A DNA stretch of 56,571 nt, taken from the NCBI GenBank assembly GCA_030066665.1, contig JASJBD010000010.1:1-56571 (forward strand), given 5' to 3'. Positions 7,091 through 14,787 of this stretch are shown here, one piece after another. Position numbers and translations under genes: made by a program. Each line of letters starts with the position of its first letter. Positions within the stretch are counted from its first letter, which is position 1. Under the pieces are notes generated by a model, which was given only the letters and a program-made list of their open reading frames with translations, ran no database searches and was not told the DNA's origin. The DNA comes from Gammaproteobacteria bacterium. Its GTDB lineage: Bacteria > Pseudomonadota > Gammaproteobacteria > Steroidobacterales > GCA-2729495.

Positions 7091-8440
7091 ATGCGCAGAA
7101 ACCTCCTCGAAAACCTGACCGGCAGCCAGTTTGGCCGGGTGGTCTTTATTGGCGTCATTGTCCTGTTACTGGAGATCCCGGCCGCGATGGTGCATGACGT
7201 CATCCGGGAGCGGTCGCGTTACCAGGAATCCGCCGGCCGCGAGACTTCCGCGCTTTGGGGCGGTAGCCAGACGTTCCAGGGGCCCCGGATTGTGGCCCGC
7301 TATCGCTGTGATCCGCCCTACCAGATTGGCGGCCAGCCGACTCGCGGTGGCGTATTTCGCGATGTCGTGTTCCTCCCTGATGAACTCGTGGTGAATGCGT
7401 CCACGACTACCGAGGTCCTGAGTCGGGGGATCTACGAGTTTCCCGTGTATCGGGCACAGCTGGCTGTCAGCGGCAAGATATCGCTGCCGGATGTGACCGT
7501 GCTCGGCCTCGATGCCGAGCGTGTTGAACTGGTTGACCTGGCGCTGGTGCTCGAACTGCCGGATCGACGCTCGCTGCAGCGAATCTCGACGGTGTCATGG
7601 CAAAACGAACAACTCGAATTCAAACCGACCCTGGCGGCCGACGGCTCGACCGGGGGGCTGCGTGCGCCGCTCGCGTTGCCGGCGGCTGACGAACCCGCTG
7701 CGTTCGCGTTTGATGTCGAGTTGAATGGCAGCAAGAGCCTGTTCTTTCTGCCACTGGGGCGCGCGACCAGTGTTTCGCTGACGTCCGACTGGTCCAGTCC
7801 GAGTTTCAGCGGCGCCTGGCTGCCAACGGAACGCAACGTGCACGACGCCGGCTTTACCGCGAGCTGGCAGGTGCCCTATCTCGGTCGCACGATTCCAATT
7901 GCGTGGTTTGCAGAACACCCGCCGGAAGCCGAGCTGCAAACCATTGCCTTCGGCACAGCCTTCATCCCCGGCGTGGATGCCTACCGCATGGCCGAGCGCA
8001 GTGTGAAATATTCGACCCTGTTCGTCGTGCTGACCTTTGCGGCACTGTGGCTTGTAGATGTGCTCACCAAGGTCGCGATTCATCCGCTGCAATACCTGCT
8101 GGTCGGTGCCGCGTTGAGCCTGTTTTACTTGCTCGAGCTGTCGCTCGCCGAACATATCGGCTTTGGTCCGGCATACACGCTGGCCGCCATCACCATCGTT
8201 GGCACCATCCTGCTGTACTGCGTACCGGTGCTGCGCGGGCGATTGCGAACGGCCGCAATGGCCGTGCTGCTCGCATCGCTTTACGGCTATCTCTACGTGG
8301 TGCTCCGGAACCAGGACCACGCGCTGCTGGCCGGCACGACGCTGCTGTTCGCGGCACTTGCGACCGTGATGTTCCTGACCCGTAATATCGACTGGTTTGC
8401 GCTGACCGCCCGTCGCGACGACGACACGGCACAGGCATGA
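7091..8440 (+). CDS. creD: CreD family inner-membrane envelope protein
   Basis: The 449-residue protein has the CreD layout. One membrane segment lies near the N-terminus (VVFIGVIVLLLEIPAAMV). A periplasmic beta-rich domain of about 250 residues contains RGIYEFPVYRAQLAVSGKI and the conserved LNGSKSLFFLPLGRATSVSLTSDW. About six membrane segments follow, with the DVLTKVAIHPLQYLLVGAALSLFYLLELSLAEHIGF signature. In enterobacteria CreD belongs to the CreBC regulon and affects envelope integrity and response to beta-lactams and colicins. No creB or creC is present here. The neighbouring winged-helix regulator and shared operator suggest a different control. GGAGAG precedes the start. Confidence 0.88.
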   Translation: MRRNLLENLTGSQFGRVVFIGVIVLLLEIPAAMVHDVIRERSRYQESAGRETSALWGGSQTFQGPRIVARYRCDPPYQIGGQPTRGGVFRDVVFLPDELVVNASTTTEVLSRGIYEFPVYRAQLAVSGKISLPDVTVLGLDAERVELVDLALVLELPDRRSLQRISTVSWQNEQLEFKPTLAADGSTGGLRAPLALPAADEPAAFAFDVELNGSKSLFFLPLGRATSVSLTSDWSSPSFSGAWLPTERNVHDAGFTASWQVPYLGRTIPIAWFAEHPPEAELQTIAFGTAFIPGVDAYRMAERSVKYSTLFVVLTFAALWLVDVLTKVAIHPLQYLLVGAALSLFYLLELSLAEHIGFGPAYTLAAITIVGTILLYCVPVLRGRLRTAAMAVLLASLYGYLYVVLRNQDHALLAGTTLLFAALATVMFLTRNIDWFALTARRDDDTAQA

Positions 8441-8446
8441 GCAAAT

Positions 8447-9382
8447 TCAACCCGGGAAGTGGCGCCGTTTCTGCGTGTCCAGGTCCCAGTGCGCCAGCGC
8501 CGCAGCTTCGTCGAACGTGCTCTGCAGGAAACACATCAACGTGGTGTCTGGATCGGATGACGTGCGCACCGCCTCGTAAGGCAACACGAATTCACCGAGA
8601 TCACCGTTCCAGTTCGCCTCGTGCGGTTCGACAATTGCCTTGTTGTAACTCTCGGGCGTGGGATAAGCGTAGGCGTAGAAAATCGCTTCCGGGAAGTCGG
8701 GACCGCCCGGCCAGAAACCGGCGCTGCTCACCTCGTGCGAGTAGGCTTCCTGCGCAACCCATAGCGGCATGTTCGGCAAACCGCCCGGGTGATCCGGCGC
8801 CGGCCGGCCGGAAAAACGCGTGACTGCCAAATCGAAACTGCCCCAGAAAAAATGGCTCGGGCTCGATTTGCCGCTGTAACGCGCGCGGAATTCGTTGAAC
8901 ACCCGGTCCACCTGGAACAGCACCTGCCAGAAACGATGGACAGCATCCGGATCGTAACTGGCGTGCACCGTATCCTCCGGGAACGGAATCGCATCGGCGA
9001 CTTCGTTCGGGGTCGTATTGATGGTAACCGGCAATTGCAACTCCGCGAGTGCCGCCAACACAGCGCGGTAGAAGTCCGCGGTGGTGCGCGGCTCCAGCGG
9101 CACGGTTTCGATACCACCCTCACAGGACCCGATCAGCAACTGATGCGTGAAGAAATCAAAATCAATACTGAACGTGCGCTCGCCGTGCGGAATCATGCCA
9201 GTGGTCAGTCCACGCGGCGTGACATACAGCGTCACGTGCCACGAATGATTGAGCCATGGTGACTGCGTCATGCGGATCTTGCCGATGATCTGCGTCCACA
9301 TGTGCAGCGTTGCCGCCGTGTCAGCCCATTGATCGAAGGGCAGCGCTGGCCAGTTGGGATGAACCGTGGGTGTTGTTGTCAT
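8447..9382 (-). CDS. DUF5996 family protein
   Basis: The 311-residue protein shows the DUF5996 pattern. It starts NWPALPFDQWADTAATLHMWTQIIGKIRM and contains SWHVTLYVTPRGLTTG, then SIDFDFFTHQLLI, then SSPSHFFWGSFDLAVTRFSGR and a C-terminal EFVLPYEAVR. No signal peptide or membrane segment is seen, and no reaction is known for the family. ATG 9382 is chosen because the family pattern begins a few residues later; the longer frame upstream is basic and shadows the DUF533 gene. It follows the DUF533 gene by 44 bp on the same strand and converges on creD with a 6 bp gap. Confidence 0.8.
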   Translation of the reverse strand: MTTTPTVHPNWPALPFDQWADTAATLHMWTQIIGKIRMTQSPWLNHSWHVTLYVTPRGLTTGMIPHGERTFSIDFDFFTHQLLIGSCEGGIETVPLEPRTTADFYRAVLAALAELQLPVTINTTPNEVADAIPFPEDTVHASYDPDAVHRFWQVLFQVDRVFNEFRARYSGKSSPSHFFWGSFDLAVTRFSGRPAPDHPGGLPNMPLWVAQEAYSHEVSSAGFWPGGPDFPEAIFYAYAYPTPESYNKAIVEPHEANWNGDLGEFVLPYEAVRTSSDPDTTLMCFLQSTFDEAAALAHWDLDTQKRRHFPG

Positions 9383-9426
9383 GTTCTGCCCCGGTGCGTC
9401 TGCGACTGTAGCGAGAGCACCCATTA

Positions 9427-10089
9427 TCACGCTGCCGCGCGCGCGGCGCCACCGGCCGCGGCGCGCTCCAGTTCGGTGGCGAATTCCGGCGGAATCTCCA
9501 GCTGCTCGCGCAGTTGCTCGAGGTAGCGCTGCTCGGTCCAATGATCCTTGTCGATTGCGAGTAACGACGCCAGGTAGAGCTCGGCCGCCTCTTCGGAGTT
9601 TTGCGCCAATGCGGCAATCCGGGATGCTTCCGCCGGCTGTCGCATCCAATCCATGACCAGGTCACGCTCATCGTCGCCGAGGCCAAATTCAGCCATGCGG
9701 CCTTCGATACGCGTCCATTCCTGGTCGTCGATTGCGCCATCCGCGCGCGCCGACACGATCATTGCGGCAATGAGGTTGCGGCTCAAACGCTGCTGCGTAT
9801 CCGTCTGTTCCGGCGCGGGTATGAAACGCTGGCGCGCCGTATCGACGACAGGTGCGTCGGGCTGCCCCGCGGGAATGGCATCGCCCTGACCCTGTTGGTA
9901 ACGATTCCACGCGTGATAGGCGAGTCCGCCGAGGGCCGCGAGGCCGCCGACTTGTGCGGCACCGCCGAGCATCTTGCGTCCTTTCTTCGAGCTCAGCGCG
10001 GCGACGAGCCCGCCGCCGAGTGCGCCACCGGCGAGGCCACTCGCCGCCGGATTGCTCATAAACTTCGCGAGCAGTTGCTTGGCATCCAT
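9427..10089 (-). CDS. DUF533/TerB-like protein (YebE family)
   Basis: The 220-residue protein begins MDAKQLLAKFM and has a glycine-rich hydrophobic stretch (SGLAGGALGGGLVAALSS, GGLAALGGLAYHAW) that may be a membrane hairpin. A helical TerB-like domain follows at about residues 95-205, with acidic DGAIDDQEW and ELYLASLLAID segments. GGAGGG lies 9 bp before ATG 10089, so this start is preferred. The family is inner-membrane associated and is often annotated 'tellurite resistance TerB'; no function has been proven for it. It is transcribed with the DUF5996 gene. Confidence 0.82.
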   Translation of the reverse strand: MDAKQLLAKFMSNPAASGLAGGALGGGLVAALSSKKGRKMLGGAAQVGGLAALGGLAYHAWNRYQQGQGDAIPAGQPDAPVVDTARQRFIPAPEQTDTQQRLSRNLIAAMIVSARADGAIDDQEWTRIEGRMAEFGLGDDERDLVMDWMRQPAEASRIAALAQNSEEAAELYLASLLAIDKDHWTEQRYLEQLREQLEIPPEFATELERAAAGGAARAAA

Positions 10090-10120
10090 GTCGATAGTCC
10101 CTCCAGACATTGGTGATCGC

Positions 10121-11074
10121 CTAAATGCTAGCGATGCGAGCGGTTTTGCAATAGCGGTTCTTTTCGAGCATTCCCTTCGAGCGGCTCGAAGGGCCGTCGG
10201 ACGGCGCGGTAGTCGCCCGCAACCAGCGCGCGGTCGGAACCAATGTCAGATGCGGCACGGTCAACGACCACAGCCCGATGAAAACCACCTGAACGAGCCG
10301 CGCCTCAAGCTGCGGTGCCGGCAACAGGAAAAGCACCGCGGTCGCCACTGCAATAGTACCGGCCGTCAGGAGTACAACGCTCCGCAGGGCCAGGCCGCGT
10401 TCGTGATGACATTCTTGCAGTGCGTGCAGGCTGTGGCGGATGCTGTGTAAACCGACAAAGTACACGCTGAAAAACAGCAGTGGTGGCAAGGCCAGGGCCA
10501 GTCCGGTGACGGCGGCGATTTCGACACCGCTCTGCCGGTGCTGGCGAAGGGCCAGCAGCGTCACGGGCACAATCGCGATTAGCAACACGCGCCCGAGGTC
10601 GCGCAGCGTTGCGACCAGGTCTGTGGCGGCGGCGGCAGGCACCAGGTAACCGAACAACTCACTGACGATTTCCGGATGCGCGTAGGCGGGTAAAACCACG
10701 AGCGCGGCAGCCGCGATCAAGCGTTGCCACACCGGCAGGCGCCCGGACCAGTCTCCCGCAAAGTGCCACACCGATGCCGCCAGGAAGACCGGCAATACGA
10801 CAGTGGGAAACAGCAACCAGGCGCGGAGAGCCGCAATGACCAGCAGCGCATAGAGCATGAAGAACGCGATCAGCTCGATGCGATTGCGCCATAGACCAAC
10901 GCGACGGGCAAGGATGAGATCAAAGGCGCCGTGGGCAACGCCGAGTGTGCCGACGGCGGCGGTCAGGACTGCGGCATTCACCGCTGAGGCCCCATTGAAA
11001 CCCGCCAACGCTGCCCCGATCAGGGCGGCGGCGCTGATGCAAAAGAGGCGCGAGTGTAATCGAGTAGCGGACAT
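10121..11074 (-). CDS. blh: Beta-carotene 15,15'-dioxygenase, Brp/Blh family
   Basis: The 317-residue polytopic membrane protein has the histidines expected to hold the active-site iron. They are GVAHGAFDLILAR near residue 48, SVWHFAGDW near 104, and GLHSIRHSLHAL near 215. The enzyme cleaves beta-carotene into two retinal molecules. The gene lies 54 bp downstream of the proteorhodopsin gene on the same strand, so the product most likely supplies its chromophore. A strong hairpin separates the two genes. The last 30 residues form a basic, polar tail (SSRSKGMLEKNRYCK) that is not part of the usual core. No carotenoid synthesis genes are in the window. Confidence 0.92.
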   Translation of the reverse strand: MSATRLHSRLFCISAAALIGAALAGFNGASAVNAAVLTAAVGTLGVAHGAFDLILARRVGLWRNRIELIAFFMLYALLVIAALRAWLLFPTVVLPVFLAASVWHFAGDWSGRLPVWQRLIAAAALVVLPAYAHPEIVSELFGYLVPAAAATDLVATLRDLGRVLLIAIVPVTLLALRQHRQSGVEIAAVTGLALALPPLLFFSVYFVGLHSIRHSLHALQECHHERGLALRSVVLLTAGTIAVATAVLFLLPAPQLEARLVQVVFIGLWSLTVPHLTLVPTARWLRATTAPSDGPSSRSKGMLEKNRYCKTARIASI

Positions 11075-11082
11075 TTGATGAG

Positions 11083-11113
11083 GCAGCGGGGCGGCGTCCT
11101 GCCACCCCGCTGC
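11083..11113 (-). terminator. Strong hairpin between proteorhodopsin and blh
   Basis: GCAGCGGGG at 11083-11091 pairs with CCCCGCTGC at 11105-11113, with an extra GGC/GCC inside. There is no T-run on either strand. It is therefore more likely a processing, stabilising or partial-attenuation hairpin that sets the rhodopsin to blh ratio than a full terminator. Confidence 0.6.
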
Positions 11114-11128
11114 TTCGGATCACCGGAC

Positions 11129-11902
11129 TCAGGCCGGCTGCTGGACGGCGCCGCGCGGGCCGTATTCCAGCTCAGACTTGCGCATTGCGATCATGTAGAT
11201 CAGCACACCAAACGCGGCTTTCGCGACAACGTCAGCAATCGTGTAGCCGACCTGCACCAGTGTCACCGCGGTACCACCGGTGAAGCCGATCATCGGGAAG
11301 ATGAACACCACCGGGTAGAACGACCACGACAGCACCGTTAACCAGCGAGCGCCGTTCACCAGGCCGCGCACACCTTCCGGCTGTGCCTCGATCGATTTCT
11401 TCAGGCCGACGAACAGCTCGTACACGATCCAGACGAACGGGATCATTGCCAGACCCCACCACAACCAGCGTGTACCGGCGTCGGTCGCCACTTCGCCCGG
11501 GTACCCGAGCACGACCATTACGGCCGCCAGCACGCCGAGTCGCGTACCTTTCGAAATGGTCTCGGCCCGCGTCAGGCGCATCACAAGCACCAACTCGATC
11601 AGGAGTAGCGGCACAGTCAACAACCAGTCGACGTAGCGGTAAGCATCGTTGAAGGCGACACCAGTTACCTGGATGCTGCCGTTCACAACTTCGAAAGCAG
11701 AATCCCAGCTGTCGAAGATGCGCACGTAGTGATAGAACGCGATGGCGGTGACGAGCCCGGACAGCGTCAAGGCAGTCTTGTATGCCGGTGCAACCTGGCT
11801 ACGGCCCAACCAAAAGAACAGAGTCGCAGCACCCATTGCTGCAATAGTGAAGGAAAAAGCGTTGTAGATTAAATCGTATTGTCCAACTGATATAACTTCC
11901 AT
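11129..11902 (-). CDS. Proteorhodopsin (green-type, light-driven proton pump)
   Basis: The 257-residue seven-helix protein carries all proton-pump residues. These are His58 in AFYHY, and Asp92, Thr96 and Glu103 in RYVDWLLTVPLLLIE (the DTE motif: acceptor, and donor). The retinal-binding Lys228 lies in ADVVAKAAFG. The colour-tuning position after the TVP motif is Leu100, which in proteorhodopsins gives green absorption. In a gap-free comparison of helix E, the position that is glycine in carotenoid-binding xanthorhodopsins is Trp149 here, so no antenna window is expected, although Gly150 is adjacent. TGGAG lies 8 bp before ATG 11902. There is no long signal peptide. Confidence 0.95.
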   Translation of the reverse strand: MEVISVGQYDLIYNAFSFTIAAMGAATLFFWLGRSQVAPAYKTALTLSGLVTAIAFYHYVRIFDSWDSAFEVVNGSIQVTGVAFNDAYRYVDWLLTVPLLLIELVLVMRLTRAETISKGTRLGVLAAVMVVLGYPGEVATDAGTRWLWWGLAMIPFVWIVYELFVGLKKSIEAQPEGVRGLVNGARWLTVLSWSFYPVVFIFPMIGFTGGTAVTLVQVGYTIADVVAKAAFGVLIYMIAMRKSELEYGPRGAVQQPA

Positions 11903-11972
11903 GGCATGGCTCCAGTTAGATCCACCCCATTGGCCAAATTGTTCGTCAGGTCCGTCGATTTGGATGCGTCAA

Positions 11973-12002
11973 CTGACACATCAGCGCGTTTCCGCCTACA
12001 CT
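11973..12002 (+). promoter_or_regulatory. Possible promoter of the YkgJ-type gene
   Basis: CTGACA at 11973-11978 and TACACT at 11997-12002 are 18 bp apart, which would place a transcript start about 25 bp before ATG 12035. It lies in the 132-bp divergent gap with the proteorhodopsin gene. The -35 match is moderate. Confidence 0.3.
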
Positions 12003-12034
12003 GAGCGGCGCAGTCACTCAACCCGGAAGAACCC

Positions 12035-12457
12035 ATGCCCGACCACATTCCGCGCGCAGGTGTGCGTTTCCAATGCCAGGGCAGCGGCAATTGCTGCGTG
12101 TCGCACGGAGAGTATGGCTATGTGTACGTCACGTTAGCCGACCGGCGGCGGCTGGCAGCGACGCTCGGCATCAAGACGCAGCAGTTCACGCGGCGGTACT
12201 GCATCAAGACCGAGGGGTTGTTTCATCTCGACATGAAAAACGGCGACTGCGTCTTTCTGGATGGCAAACGCTGCGCTGTGTACGACGGTCGCCCCACCCA
12301 GTGCCGAACCTGGCCGTTTTGGCCCGAGAACATGCCGGCGAAGCGCTGGGCAGCGATTGCGGAGTTTTGCCCCGGGATCGGTCAGGGCAACCTGATTCCG
12401 TTGGATACCGTTCGCGAGATTCTCAGTGAGCAGCGGCGCTCGAACGCCGAACTCTGA
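12035..12457 (+). CDS. YkgJ-family cysteine-cluster protein
   Basis: The 140-residue cytoplasmic protein has the cysteine layout of the YkgJ/zinc-or-iron-chelating family (PF03692). It has CQGSGNCC near residue 14, then GDCVFLDGKRCAVYDGRPTQCRTWPFWP, then EFCPGIG. These eight or so cysteines probably bind a metal or Fe-S cluster. The reaction is unknown. The gene is divergent from proteorhodopsin and converges on a PEP-CTERM-type gene 3 bp away. Confidence 0.85.
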   Translation: MPDHIPRAGVRFQCQGSGNCCVSHGEYGYVYVTLADRRRLAATLGIKTQQFTRRYCIKTEGLFHLDMKNGDCVFLDGKRCAVYDGRPTQCRTWPFWPENMPAKRWAAIAEFCPGIGQGNLIPLDTVREILSEQRRSNAEL

Positions 12458-12460
12458 AAG

Positions 12461-12997
12461 CTATCGCCGCCGCGCGAAGAACCAGCCACTGCCAAGCAAT
12501 GCCGACAGCATCAGCGGGAGCGCCGCCGGTATCGGCACAATCTCGAACGTGATGTCGCGGTAGGCGGAACCGGATGCGAAGTCGGCCGCATCGATGACGA
12601 GTTCGGTGATCACACCGTAGGACGACAGATCGACGACGCCATCTTCAGTAACGGTTACCGTATCGAGCAGGCCAACCGATCCGAGGATTTCGATCGTCGC
12701 GGTCTCGCCGGGTGCAACGCCGAAGACATCCAGGGTCAAGTTTACGACCGGCTGGGTAAACGCCAGCGAGCCGGCGCCGGTGCAGCCGTCCATTGTGATG
12801 AAGCAGAAACTCTGCTGATTGAATTGCCGCACCTGGATGCTGCCGTCGAATGCGGTAATCGTCGCGTCCGGCAGCGTGAGACCCGTGCCAACGTCTTCGG
12901 AGATATCGAATTCGCTGAAGTCGAGCGTGATTGCATTGACTGCGGACGCCGCGAATAAACTGACCGTGGCAAGGAATGCCGGAACACGTAAAGACAT
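12461..12997 (-). CDS. PEP-CTERM-like (VPxPA) exported protein
   Basis: The 178-residue protein has a signal peptide (VPAFLATVSLFAASAVNA). A beta-rich mature part follows, with one Cys pair region (CFITMDGCTG), and then a C-terminal sorting tail. The tail is VPIPAALPLML, a hydrophobic helix and FFARRR. This VPxPA/hydrophobic/Arg layout is that of VPLPA/PEP-CTERM substrates, which are cleaved and attached at the cell surface by an exosortase. No exosortase is in the window, but a related protease fragment lies at its right edge. AGGGGG lies about 12 bp before the start. Confidence 0.8.
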   Translation of the reverse strand: MSLRVPAFLATVSLFAASAVNAITLDFSEFDISEDVGTGLTLPDATITAFDGSIQVRQFNQQSFCFITMDGCTGAGSLAFTQPVVNLTLDVFGVAPGETATIEILGSVGLLDTVTVTEDGVVDLSSYGVITELVIDAADFASGSAYRDITFEIVPIPAALPLMLSALLGSGWFFARRR

Positions 12998-13023
12998 AGC
13001 TGTCGCCCCCTATTGATTCTCCC

Positions 13024-13045
13024 CACCCTGAAGGCGGGTGTTTTT
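13024..13045 (+). terminator. Small hairpin with T-run reading on the + strand
   Basis: CACCC pairs with GGGTG around a 7-base loop and is followed by TTTTT. It lies upstream of the minus-strand PEP-CTERM-type gene, so it would only stop transcription on the opposite strand, for example readthrough from the YkgJ-type gene. It may be incidental. Confidence 0.35.
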
Positions 13046-13140
13046 GCGACCCGCGCAAAGCTCCGAACCTGCGCACAATTAATGCTAGAGACCGAGCGAA
13101 GGGGATGCAATTCCCCAAGATTTGGCAGCATTATGTTAAA

Positions 13141-14040
13141 TCAATGCAGCGCCGGTTCAGCCTTGAGCCGCTCCGCGAGGGCATCAATAAAGCTCCGGAC
13201 CTTGGGCGAGCCATGCCGGCTCTCGCGATGCAGGATATGCACCGGGTTGGGCGGCGGTTCGAATTTCGGCAACAGGATTTCGAGTTCGCCGGCGGCGACA
13301 CACGCGGCCACTTGGTACGACATCAGATGCGCAATCCCAAAGCCAACACGCGCTGCCTCGATCGCAGCGTCATTCGTCGTGACGACCAGGCGGGGCCGCG
13401 GCCGGGTAATCAGCTGCTCACCATGGTCAAGAAATCGCCAGCCGGGTGCCATACTGCCGGCGCTGGATGCAATCAACGTGTGGTTCTCGAGGTCGTCGGG
13501 ATGTGCCAGTCGGCCGTGCCGCGCGAGATAATCCGGCGCGGCGACCAGTACCTGGCGCACGGCACCAACGCGCAGGGCACGCATGCTGGAATCGGGCAGC
13601 TCGCCAATGCGGACGCCGACGTCCAGCCCCTCCTCCAGCAGATTCACCACGCGATCAAGCAGCACCGCTGACACCTGCACCTGCGGAAAGCGCTCCAGGT
13701 AGTCGACAATTGCCGGCATCACGAACAGCCGCCCGAACAGGACCGGCGCTGTGACCGCCAGTTCGCCACGCGGTTCCGCATTGATCCCGGCCACCGAGTC
13801 CTCCGCCGCGGCAATGTCGTCCAGGATGCGGCGCGCATCGTCGAGGTAACGCAGTCCGGCATCGGTCGGGCGCACGTATCGGGTACTTCGATCGAACAAG
13901 CGCACCCCAAGATCATCTTCGAGCCCGGCAATCGCGCGGGTCACCGCCGGCGGCGAGCTCCGGAGGCGGCGGGCCGCCGCCGCAAAGCCCTCCTCCTCGG
14001 CCACCGCGACGAATACCTGCATCTGGCGGTAACGATCCAT
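13141..14040 (-). CDS. LysR-family transcriptional regulator
   Basis: The 299-residue protein has the LysR N-terminal winged helix-turn-helix, from MDRYRQMQVFVAVAEEEGFAAAARRL to a VTRAIAGLEDDLGVRLFDRSTR segment at about residues 1-60. A two-lobed effector domain follows. Members of this closely related group often control a divergent enzyme gene. Here the divergent operon encodes a carboxymuconolactone-decarboxylase-like protein, a flavin-binding protein and a cupin. The 132-bp gap contains a dyad of LysR type, ATTCC-N7-GGAAT, which is a likely binding site. Confidence 0.9.
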   Translation of the reverse strand: MDRYRQMQVFVAVAEEEGFAAAARRLRSSPPAVTRAIAGLEDDLGVRLFDRSTRYVRPTDAGLRYLDDARRILDDIAAAEDSVAGINAEPRGELAVTAPVLFGRLFVMPAIVDYLERFPQVQVSAVLLDRVVNLLEEGLDVGVRIGELPDSSMRALRVGAVRQVLVAAPDYLARHGRLAHPDDLENHTLIASSAGSMAPGWRFLDHGEQLITRPRPRLVVTTNDAAIEAARVGFGIAHLMSYQVAACVAAGELEILLPKFEPPPNPVHILHRESRHGSPKVRSFIDALAERLKAEPALH

Positions 14041-14043
14041 AGT

Positions 14044-14060
14044 ATTCCACTAAACGGAAT
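14044..14060. promoter_or_regulatory. Likely LysR-type binding dyad
   Basis: ATTCC-N7-GGAAT contains the T-N11-A core expected of LysR-family sites. It lies 4 bp from the regulator start codon and 112 bp from the divergent gene, in a position suited to autoregulation. Confidence 0.55.
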
Positions 14061-14172
14061 AATCTTTTCCGATTTTAACTGATTCAACTCATCAGCGGAA
14101 TTAGGCACAGTCCCCTGCGTCGCCCATTGGCGGCAAGCCCAAAACGAAGGAACTGACAGAGGAGATCGAAAA

Positions 14173-14718
14173 ATGAGTCGCATCAATGTTGTAGAACGAG
14201 ACCAGGCGAGCGCCGCACAGGCTGAACTTCTGGACGCGATCCAGGGCCAGCTCGGCATGGTGCCGAACTTCCTGAAGGTACTCGCGAATTCCCCGGAAGC
14301 GCTGCGTGCATTCCTGGGCCTGCATGGCATCGCCAGTGAAGGCAGCCTCGACCCGCAGACGCGCGAGCGCATTGCGTTGGCAGTCGCGCAGCAAAACGCT
14401 TGCGAATACTGCGTGTCGGCACACACCGCAATTGGCCGCAAGGCCGGGCTCAGCGCCAGCGAGATTGAAGCCAATCGCGCCGGTACCAGCCAGGACGAGA
14501 GGGCCGCGGCAGCCGTGAAGTTCGCCCGCGCGCTGGTCGAGCATAGCGGCGAAGTCACGACCGCCGAGTTGCTGGCAGTTCGGAACGCCGGTTACAGCGA
14601 GGCGGAGATCGTCGAGATCATCACGCATGTTGGCATGAACGTATTGACCAACATCATTGGCAAGGCCAGTCGCGTGGATATCGACTTCCCGAGAGTGGAA
14701 TTGAAACTTGCATCCTGA
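14173..14718 (+). CDS. Carboxymuconolactone decarboxylase-like (AhpD-type) protein
   Basis: The 181-residue all-helical protein has the peroxidase-related CMD signature. RERIALAVAQQNACEYCVSAHTAIGRKAG contains the redox-active CxxC followed by His at about residues 77-83. Such proteins can act as disulfide reductases for peroxiredoxins or as alkylhydroperoxidases. GGAGATCG precedes the ATG. It is the first gene of a three-gene run (CMD, pyridoxamine-oxidase fold, cupin) and is divergent from the LysR regulator. Confidence 0.88.
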   Translation: MSRINVVERDQASAAQAELLDAIQGQLGMVPNFLKVLANSPEALRAFLGLHGIASEGSLDPQTRERIALAVAQQNACEYCVSAHTAIGRKAGLSASEIEANRAGTSQDERAAAAVKFARALVEHSGEVTTAELLAVRNAGYSEAEIVEIITHVGMNVLTNIIGKASRVDIDFPRVELKLAS

Positions 14719-14787
14719 GCGGAGATTGCCGCACGGGTCCAAATACCCCCGGGCCCGTGCGGCGATAACTCAAGCTGGAGAAAAATC

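Noticed and set aside
11129..11902. Rhodopsin as a sodium or chloride pump
   Set aside because: The helix C motif is Asp-Thr-Glu (92, 96, 103), which is the proton-pump set. Sodium pumps have NDQ and chloride pumps have NTQ or TSA motifs.
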